This document shows, piece after piece, positions 48,433-53,839 of a DNA stretch of 53,839 nt. The notes beneath the pieces were generated by a model, which saw nothing but the letters and a program-made list of their open reading frames with translations, searched no databases and had not been told where the DNA came from. Made by a program: the position numbers and the translations under genes. Each line of letters begins with the position of its first letter. Position 1 is the first letter of the stretch. Origin of the DNA: Phycisphaerales bacterium (GTDB lineage Bacteria > Planctomycetota > Phycisphaerae > Phycisphaerales > UBA1924); the NCBI GenBank assembly GCA_020427635.1, contig JAGQOH010000016.1:1-53839 (forward strand), read 5' to 3'.

Positions 48433-50139
48433 ATGCGTCTTGGCGAGTTGACGAGCGGGTTGGATGTGCGGGTTCGCGACTCGGCGGAGGCGGCGTCGCT
48501 TGAGGTGAGTTGTGTGGTGGAGGACAGCCGGGCGGCGGGGCCCGGGGCGTTGTTCATTGCGCGCGCGGGGCGGAAGACGGATGGGCGGGCGTTCATTGCG
48601 GATGTGGTGTCGCGCGGGGCGAGCGCGGTGTTGACGGATGCGGAGGGGGAGAAGTGCGTGCCGAGGGGTGTTGGGTGTGTGGTGTCGAAGGATGCCGCGC
48701 GTGATGGGGCGTTGATGGCGGAGCGGTGCGCGGGCGAGCCGACGCGTGTGCTGCACTTGGTTGGCGTGACGGGGACGAACGGGAAGTCGACGGTGGTGGA
48801 GTTTGTGCAGCAGTTGATGCGCGCGGGCGGCAAGACGTGTGGGCTCGTCGGGACGGTGCGGGTGGATGATGGGCGCGTGAGTGAGGCGGCGAAGTTGACG
48901 ACGCCAGGGGCGCCGGAATTGAGCGGTTTGTTTGGGCGGATGGTGCAGCATGGGTGCGCAGCGGCGGCGATGGAGGTGTCGAGCCATGCGCTGGATCAGG
49001 ATCGGGTTGCGGGGTTGCGCTTCAGGGCGGCGATCTTTACGAACCTGACGGGTGATCATCAAGACTATCACGGGACTATGGAGGCGTATGCGGCGGCGAA
49101 GGCGAAGCTGTTTGCGCAATTGCCGAGTGATGGTCTTGCGATCGTGAATGGTGCGGATGGTGCGCGTGTGAAGATGTTGGAGGGATGTGGTGCGCGGGTG
49201 TTGAAGTGTTTCCATGCCCCTCCCCCCGACCCCCTCCCCGAGGGAGGGGGAGCAGGGACGTGGCCTTCGAAGACTCAGACCACGGCATTCGGCCCCTCAC
49301 CCGTCACGCCTTCGGCGTGCCACCCTCTCCCCGCAGGCGGGGCGAGGGAGCAAGAAACGGCGCGGGTGTTTGCGCTGGAGAAGGCGACGTTGGAGGGGGT
49401 GCATGCGCGGTTCGAGGGGCCGTGGGGTGCGATTGAGGCGCGTGTGCCGGTGATTGGGGAATACAACCTGGCGAATGCGTTGTATGCGGTGGCGGCGGCG
49501 TTTGATGCGGGGGTGACGCCCGAGCGGATTGCGTGGGGGTTGGAACGGTTGAAGATGCCGGCGGGGCGGTTGGAGCGCGTGAGGCGCGGCGATGTGCATG
49601 TGTTCGTGGACTATGCACATACGGATGATGCGCTCGAGCATGTGTTGAGCGCGGTGCGCGGGGCGATGGCGCCGGATGCGAAGTTGCATGTGGTGTTTGG
49701 ATGCGGCGGAGATCGGGATCGGACAAAGCGGCCTCGGATGGGGGCGGCGGCGGCGCGGTGGGGGGACTGGCTGTATGTGACGAGTGACAACCCGCGGCGT
49801 GAGCAGCCAATGGCGATCATTGAAGAAGTGCTTGCGGGCGTGCCGGCGAAGCAGCGAGGCGAGGCGTTTGTTGCGGCGGATCGACGCGAAGCGATTGAGC
49901 GTGCGATTGCGGAGGCGCGTGCGGGTGATGTTGTTGTGATTGCGGGGAAGGGGCACGAGACGTATCAGGAGTTGAGCGACGGGCGGGGTGGGACGCACCG
50001 GATTGTGTTTGATGATCGGGATGTTTCGGGGACGGCGCTGACGCGGCGGGGCGCACGGTCCGCTTGCACGTCAAACGACAGGTCGGGAGCCACCTTCTCC
50101 CCGAGGGAGAGGGAGCGAGAGGAAGTTGAAGCGCGATGA
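48433..50139 (+). CDS. murE: MurE, UDP-MurNAc-tripeptide synthetase, with in-frame repeat insert
   Basis: 568 residues from ATG at 48433 (GGGAGGG just upstream). Adds the third peptidoglycan stem residue. Seen: ATP motif GVTGTNGKST (about 111-120), TTPGAPELSGLFGRMVQHG, AMEVSSHALDQDRV, LTGDHQDYHGTMEAY (carbamylated Lys region AKAKLF), DYAHTDDALE, FGCGGDRDRTKRP, TSDNPRREQP (DNPR, the meso-diaminopimelate type) and AGKGHETYQ. Residues about 261-309 (HAPPPDPLPEGGG to GAREQET) are encoded by dispersed palindromic repeats and have no counterpart in other MurE proteins; they fall in a loop of the central domain. The last 25 residues are also repeat-derived. Overlaps murF by 4 bases. Confidence 0.95.
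   Translation: MRLGELTSGLDVRVRDSAEAASLEVSCVVEDSRAAGPGALFIARAGRKTDGRAFIADVVSRGASAVLTDAEGEKCVPRGVGCVVSKDAARDGALMAERCAGEPTRVLHLVGVTGTNGKSTVVEFVQQLMRAGGKTCGLVGTVRVDDGRVSEAAKLTTPGAPELSGLFGRMVQHGCAAAAMEVSSHALDQDRVAGLRFRAAIFTNLTGDHQDYHGTMEAYAAAKAKLFAQLPSDGLAIVNGADGARVKMLEGCGARVLKCFHAPPPDPLPEGGGAGTWPSKTQTTAFGPSPVTPSACHPLPAGGAREQETARVFALEKATLEGVHARFEGPWGAIEARVPVIGEYNLANALYAVAAAFDAGVTPERIAWGLERLKMPAGRLERVRRGDVHVFVDYAHTDDALEHVLSAVRGAMAPDAKLHVVFGCGGDRDRTKRPRMGAAAARWGDWLYVTSDNPRREQPMAIIEEVLAGVPAKQRGEAFVAADRREAIERAIAEARAGDVVVIAGKGHETYQELSDGRGGTHRIVFDDRDVSGTALTRRGARSACTSNDRSGATFSPREREREEVEAR
49212..49356. repeat. Repeat block inserted in frame within murE
   Basis: Three elements in series: CCCCTCCCCCCGACCCCCTC with its partner CCGAGGGAGGGGGAGC (49216-49254); the TGGCCTTCGAAGACTCAG flank (49261-49278); and the palindromic unit CCCCTCACCCGTCACGCCTT ... 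GGGGCGAGGGAGCAAG (49293-49356). The same elements lie outside genes at 48176-48275. Length is compatible with the murE frame (about 49 codons, no stop). Confidence 0.85.
50090..50123. repeat. Partial palindromic repeat at the murE 3' end
   Basis: GGGAGCCACCTTCTCCCCGA and GGGAGAGGGAGCGAGAGG form an imperfect inverted repeat related to the CCACCCTCTCCCC unit. It encodes the last residues of MurE (TFSPREREREE) and supplies the purine-rich stretch before the murF start at 50136. Confidence 0.6.
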
Positions 50140-51599
50140 GTTTTTGGTCGTTGGACAACTTGCGACGAGTGACGCGTGGGACGTGGCTTGCGCGGCCGCG
50201 GCGGACGAGTCCGGGCGCGGTGGTTGGGTTGAGTACGGACTCGCGCGCGATTGAGCCGGGGCGGGCGTTCTTGGCGTTGCGCGGCGAGCAGTTCGATGGG
50301 CATGATTTTCTCGATCAGGCGGCGGCGGCGGGCGCGCGTGTGATGATCGTGGAAGATCGCGATGTGGTGAGCGGGTCGTTGGTGGAGGGATATGAGGGGC
50401 TGTGTGTGTTGTTGGTGGCGAGCACGCGGGCGGCACTTGGGAGTTTGGCGCGCGCATATCGGCGCGAGTTGGACAACACGACGGTGATTGCGGTGACGGG
50501 GTCGAACGGGAAGACGACCACGGTGCGGATGATTGCGGCGGCGTTGGGTTCGGTGATGCATGGGCATGCGAGTGAGAAGAGTTTCAACAATGACATTGGT
50601 GTGCCGCTGACGGTGTTGGGGGCGTCGCCCAACGATCGGTTCTTGGTGTGCGAGGTTGGGACGAATGCGCCGGGTGAGATCGAAGAGCTTGCGCGGATGA
50701 TTGAGCCGGACATCGCGGTGATCACGAACATTGGGCGTGCGCACATCGGGGCGTTTGGCGGGCGCTCGGCGCTTGTGCGCGAGAAGGCGAATCTGCTTTC
50801 GATGGTGCGTCCGGGTGGGACGGCGGTGGCGCCGAGCGATTGTCGGAGTTTGGAATTGCATTTGGCGACGGCGCCGAATGTGGTGCGGTTCGGGCGCGGG
50901 CGGGATGCGGATCTGGTGTTGAGCCGAGTTGAGCAGGATGAGCGTGGGGTGCGGTTTGGGATCGTCGGGAGCGATGTTGAGTTTCAGTTGCCCATGCTTG
51001 GCGAGCACAATGCGTTGAACGGACTGGCGGCGGTGGCAGTTGCTCGGGCGATGGGTGTGAGTGACCAAGATGCGGCGCGCGGGTTGTTGCAGACGCGTAT
51101 TGAGCCGGGGCGGTTGGAGCGGCGGACGATCGCGGGCGTGGATGTCTTGAATGATGCGTACAACGCGAGTCCGGAGAGTGCGGCGGCGGCGGTCGAGACG
51201 TTTGCGGCGCTGAGCAGTGGGGCGAAGCGGAGGATCGTGGCGATCGGCGACATGCTGGAGCTGGGCGCGGATGGCGCGCCGGCGCATGTGGAGTTGGGCG
51301 AGGTGGTGCTGCGGTGTTTTGGGCCAGGCGGGCTTGGGCTCGACATGTTGATCACGGTGGGGCCCATGGCGCTGTTCGTGGCGGATCGGGTGGGTGAGGG
51401 ATTGCCGGATACAAGGCTGATGATTCATTCGGAGCTTGATCGGAAGCAGGCGGATTTGATTGCCGAGCGATTGGAGCCGGGGGATGCGCTGCTGTTGAAG
51501 GGGTCGCGTCGGGTTCGGATGGAGCAGATCGTGGCGGCGCTGGAGCGGAAGGCGCGGATTGAGCGTGCGCGGCATGCGCCGTCGGAGGTTTCCAGTTGA
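50136..51599 (+). CDS. murF: MurF, UDP-MurNAc-tripeptide:D-Ala-D-Ala ligase
   Basis: 487 residues; the ATG overlaps the murE stop (ATGA), with AGAGGAAG upstream. Ligates D-Ala-D-Ala to the UDP-MurNAc-tripeptide in the cytoplasm. Seen: DSRAIEPGRAFLALRGEQFD (MurF N-domain, family DSRxxxxGxlFvALxGexxDGH), ATP motif VTGSNGKTTT (about 120-129), EKSFNNDIGVPLTVLG, VCEVGTNAPGEIEELARM, TNIGRAHIGAFGG, GEHNALNGLAAVAVA, NDAYNASPESAAAAVETFAA and GDMLELGADGAPAHVELG. Length and motif order are normal. Strong use of G-ending codons. Confidence 0.96.
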   Translation: MSFWSLDNLRRVTRGTWLARPRRTSPGAVVGLSTDSRAIEPGRAFLALRGEQFDGHDFLDQAAAAGARVMIVEDRDVVSGSLVEGYEGLCVLLVASTRAALGSLARAYRRELDNTTVIAVTGSNGKTTTVRMIAAALGSVMHGHASEKSFNNDIGVPLTVLGASPNDRFLVCEVGTNAPGEIEELARMIEPDIAVITNIGRAHIGAFGGRSALVREKANLLSMVRPGGTAVAPSDCRSLELHLATAPNVVRFGRGRDADLVLSRVEQDERGVRFGIVGSDVEFQLPMLGEHNALNGLAAVAVARAMGVSDQDAARGLLQTRIEPGRLERRTIAGVDVLNDAYNASPESAAAAVETFAALSSGAKRRIVAIGDMLELGADGAPAHVELGEVVLRCFGPGGLGLDMLITVGPMALFVADRVGEGLPDTRLMIHSELDRKQADLIAERLEPGDALLLKGSRRVRMEQIVAALERKARIERARHAPSEVSS

Positions 51600-52780
51600 T
51601 CTACAACATCATTGAGATGTTGAGTGATTGGCTGACGGCGCACGGGCTGTACCGCTATTTCATGGTGTTTGATCAGCTGAACTTCCGGGTGTTCTGCTCG
51701 GGGTTGATGAGCTTTTTGAGTGTGGTGGTGTTTGGGCCCAAAGTGATTCGGTGGCTCAAGCGGCAGAAGATTGGTGATCGACCTGAGTTTGATCACGCTG
51801 AGATCAACGACAAGATGAAGGGGAAGGCCAACACACCCACGATGGGCGGGATGCTCATCGGCGGGGCGATGCTGGCGTCGATTCTGTTGTTCGCGGATCT
51901 GGGCAATGACTATGTGAAGCTGGCGCTGGCGGTCCTGATCTGGCACGCGGGCGTGGGCGGCGCGGATGACTGGTTGAAACTCACGGCGTCGTCGCGGCCT
52001 GGGCAATCGAGGCAGGGATTGCGGAGTTGGGAGAAGCTGGTCTTTCAGTTGGGCATCGGCGTGATTGTCGGTGTGTTTGCATATCAGGCGGGCGCAGTGG
52101 GCGTGGCGGAGGATGGGGCGCTGTCATTGGCGCACGCGGTGAATCTGCCGTTCCAGAAGACGTATGCGAATCCAGCGGCGGGGGTGAGCCCGGGGCTGAT
52201 CTACCTGAGCCCGATTGCGTACACGCTGTTCATGACGTTGTTCATGGCGGGGATGTCGAACGCGGTGAACATCACGGATGGGATGGATGGGCTGGCGACG
52301 GGGATCGCGGCGGTGATTGGGATTGGGCTTGTGGTGTTGTGTTTGGTGGTTGGGGCGGAGCCTGCGGCGCGGCAGTTGCTGGTGCCGTATGTGCCTGGCG
52401 CGAAGGAACTGGCGGTGGTGGCAGGGGCGCTGGGCGGGGCGACGCTTGGGTTCTTGTGGTGGAACTGTTCGCCGGCGCATGTGTTCATGGGCGATACCGG
52501 AAGTTTGTGCATCGGCGGGCTGATCGGCTACATCGCGGTGGTCATCCGGATGGAGTATGTGCTTGTGATCATGTGCGCGATCTACATCTGGGAGATCTTG
52601 AGCGTCGTGATCCAGGTGGGGTATTTCCGAAAGACAGGCGGCAAGCGATTCTTTCGGTGCGCTCCGTATCACCATCACCTGCACATTCTCGGGTGGCCCG
52701 AACAGAGCATCGTGGTGCGGTTCTGGATCCTGACGATCGTCTCGGCGGGGATCGCGCTTGCGAGTTTGAAGCTGCGGTAG
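51596..52780 (+). CDS. mraY: MraY, phospho-N-acetylmuramoyl-pentapeptide transferase
   Basis: 394 residues starting at TTG 51596, which overlaps the murF stop (TTGA). Transfers phospho-MurNAc-pentapeptide to undecaprenyl phosphate at the inner membrane, forming lipid I. Multi-TM. Seen: MKGKANTPTMGGMLIGGAML (family KxGTPTMGG; here Lys-Ala-Asn), GVGGADDWLKLTASS (Asp-Asp Mg site, family GFxDDxxK), SNAVNITDGMDGLATG (NLTDGLDGL), AHVFMGDTGSLCIGG (FMGDxGSLxLG) and PYHHHLHILGWPEQ (HHHxE..GW, with the usual Glu replaced by His). An about 25-residue stretch around VAEDGALSLAHAVNLPF lengthens a loop. murE-murF-mraY is the usual order. Confidence 0.95.
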   Translation: MIYNIIEMLSDWLTAHGLYRYFMVFDQLNFRVFCSGLMSFLSVVVFGPKVIRWLKRQKIGDRPEFDHAEINDKMKGKANTPTMGGMLIGGAMLASILLFADLGNDYVKLALAVLIWHAGVGGADDWLKLTASSRPGQSRQGLRSWEKLVFQLGIGVIVGVFAYQAGAVGVAEDGALSLAHAVNLPFQKTYANPAAGVSPGLIYLSPIAYTLFMTLFMAGMSNAVNITDGMDGLATGIAAVIGIGLVVLCLVVGAEPAARQLLVPYVPGAKELAVVAGALGGATLGFLWWNCSPAHVFMGDTGSLCIGGLIGYIAVVIRMEYVLVIMCAIYIWEILSVVIQVGYFRKTGGKRFFRCAPYHHHLHILGWPEQSIVVRFWILTIVSAGIALASLKLR

Positions 52781-52786
52781 GCCGGA

Positions 52787-52820
52787 TTCAACCACAGAGC
52801 ACACAGAGATCACAGAGAAG
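52787..52820. repeat. ACCACAGAG-type simple repeat, copy 2
   Basis: TTCAACCACAGAGCACACAG then AGATCACAGAGAAG, nearly the same as 47950-47986. Both copies lie 5-10 bases after a stop codon (queA and mraY). Confidence 0.75.
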
Positions 52821-52917
52821 ACTCTTGTCAGCCAAGGAGGCCGACTGCTTGTGGCTGATCTTTGCGGCGGCGGTTTCGCGAACCCCGTCGCTTGTGCTGG
52901 GGGCTCGCAGGAAGAAC

Positions 52918-52943
52918 AACCCCCTCCCTCGCGGTCGGGGCTG
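52918..52943. repeat. CCCCCTCCC...GGTCGGGGCTG dispersed repeat, copy 2
   Basis: AACCCCCTCCCTCGCGGTCG followed by GGGCTG, one base different from 48079-48104. The 211-base stretch 52781-52991 holds this and the preceding repeat; no other feature is seen there apart from the start region of the next gene. Confidence 0.7.
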
Positions 52944-52991
52944 GCCGGGTGTCACAGACTGGCGAACGATGCTTGCGGATATGATGGTTGG

Positions 52992-53839
52992 GTGAACACA
53001 TACATCAATTGCAATCCAGATGTTCCAGACCTTGCCGCGGGCGGGGCGAGGCGGTCTTCGGGTGTGCTTATTACCGGCGCGGGTGGCGAGGTCGGGCATG
53101 GCCTGATCAAGGCGTTGCATGCGCAGGGGTATGAGCAGATCGTCGCGGTGGATATTCGGGAGTTGCCCGCGGAGCTGCAGAGTTGCTGCCGGGAGACGTT
53201 TGTCGGGGATATCTGCGATGCGGCGCTGCTCGGGCGGATGATGGCGCGGTATGAGATCACGGAGATCTATCACCTTGCGGCGTTGTTGAGTACGCGATCG
53301 GAGTTTGTTCCCGAGACCGCACACGCGGTGAATGTGGATGGAACGATCAACCTGCTGCGGCTGGCGCATGAGCAGGCGCGGTCGCACGGGCAGGTGGTGA
53401 AGTTCATTTATCCATCGTCGATTGCGGTGTACGGGATGCCGGACTTGAAGACGAAGCGCGCGGCGGGGGCGGTGGCGGAGGACCAGTTCCTCGAGCCCAC
53501 GACGATGTATGGGTGCAACAAGCTGGCGTGCGAGCATTTGGGGCGGTATTACGCGCGACACTATCGGCAGCTGGCGCAGGATGCGGTGGCGGGGTTGTTG
53601 GACTTTCGGTGCGTGCGGTATCCGGGGTTGATCAGCCCGGACACGCTGCCATCTGGTGGGACGAGTGACTATGGCCCGGAGATGGTGCATGCTGCAGCAT
53701 CGGGGCGGGCGTACAAGTGCTTTGTGCGTCCGGACACGCGGATCCCCTTCATGATGATGCCCAAGGCGATCGAGGCGACGCTGGAGCTTGGGGCGGCGCC
53801 GGCGGGGAATCTGACGCGGTGCGTGTACAACATTTCGTC
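52992..53839 (+). CDS. SDR-type L-threonine 3-dehydrogenase-like protein (3' end beyond window)
   Basis: Open from GTG at 52992 to the window edge (282 codons seen). Extended SDR fold: NAD motif GVLITGAGGEVGHGL (GxxGxxG), VAVDIRELPAEL (Asp for NAD), GDICDAALLGRMMARYEITE, YHLAALLSTRSEFVPETAHA, VNVDGTINLLRLAHEQA, FIYPSSIAVYG (catalytic Ser) and PTTMYGCNKLACEHLGRYYA (YxxxK). The later part RYPGLISPDTLPSGGTSDYG and YKCFVRPDTRIPFMMMPKAI closely follows bacterial SDR threonine dehydrogenases (threonine to 2-amino-3-ketobutyrate). A sugar epimerase is less likely. The first about 25 residues before the Rossmann start are extra. Start is uncertain because no clear ribosome site precedes it. Confidence 0.85.
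   Translation, partial: MNTYINCNPDVPDLAAGGARRSSGVLITGAGGEVGHGLIKALHAQGYEQIVAVDIRELPAELQSCCRETFVGDICDAALLGRMMARYEITEIYHLAALLSTRSEFVPETAHAVNVDGTINLLRLAHEQARSHGQVVKFIYPSSIAVYGMPDLKTKRAAGAVAEDQFLEPTTMYGCNKLACEHLGRYYARHYRQLAQDAVAGLLDFRCVRYPGLISPDTLPSGGTSDYGPEMVHAAASGRAYKCFVRPDTRIPFMMMPKAIEATLELGAAPAGNLTRCVYNIS

Noticed and set aside
49965..51575. 536-codon minus-strand frame opposite murF
   Set aside because: Arg/His/Pro-rich shadow of murF with no recognisable domain. The minus frame at 46773-47954 opposite queA is rejected for the same reason.
52788..53690. 300-codon minus-strand frame at the right end
   Set aside because: The plus strand encodes a clear Rossmann-fold dehydrogenase here; the minus frame has no motif.
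44526..53839. The G-rich right-hand region as recently transferred DNA
   Set aside because: queA and murE-F-mraY are core genes, and the bias is a strand asymmetry rather than a different overall GC content.

Overview
The window looks like a high-GC planctomycete chromosome segment, most likely class Phycisphaerae. This is inferred from gene families: type I dockerin-like tails ending in FNFG/FSFG on several secreted proteins, a PEP-CTERM-like sorting tail, a planctomycete-style ECF sigma factor with a (now broken) Ser/Thr kinase gene behind it, giant RHS/YD-repeat proteins, and a DNPR-type MurE with MurF and MraY. No rRNA or taxonomic marker is present, so the lineage call is an inference.

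Region A (1-12042, minus strand) is one tightly coupled run: transglutaminase-like protein, a short secreted RHS-core protein, an FGE/SUMF1-like lipoprotein, then a type II secretion system (GspD, E, F, G, H, I, J, K, a GspC-like protein, and a GspL-like protein that runs off the left edge). Most junctions from the RHS gene onward are 4-base ATGA overlaps. Region B (12313-23117, plus strand) is divergent from it: a DUF1573 protein, a 2426-residue RHS/YD protein with a Cys-rich head and a dockerin-like segment inside its RHS core, a coupled helical secreted protein, a second short secreted RHS-core protein and a membrane-anchored WG-repeat protein. Both short RHS proteins carry the same 17-residue junction just after the signal peptide, and each is followed at once by a membrane-anchored protein. 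I read A+B as a candidate T2SS-linked, split RHS system, possibly effector/protector pairs. This is the most novel feature of the window.

Region C (23153-34143) holds secreted or surface proteins (PEP-CTERM-like, dockerin, LamG/IPT giant, fibre-like, FG-GAP propeller plus dockerin) and scars: a tRNA-Ser(CGA) 5' half, an excisionase-like HTH remnant, and an ECF sigma gene whose partner kinase is cut off after about 53 codons.

Region D (34288-45459) is ion transport: a TauE/SafE permease (+) converging on a long minus-strand operon for a PtsN-like EIIA, a PII-like protein, two CPA2-type antiporters and a complete Mrp Na+/H+ antiporter (fused MrpAB, then C, D, E, F, G). Region E (45631-46360) is three tandem small membrane paralogues. 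Region F (46836-52780) is queA followed by murE-murF-mraY; murE carries an in-frame block of dispersed palindromic repeat. The window ends in an SDR-type L-threonine 3-dehydrogenase-like gene.

Base composition also changes: the plus strand is strongly C-rich from about 30 to 46 kb, whatever the gene direction, and strongly G-rich from about 47 kb onward.
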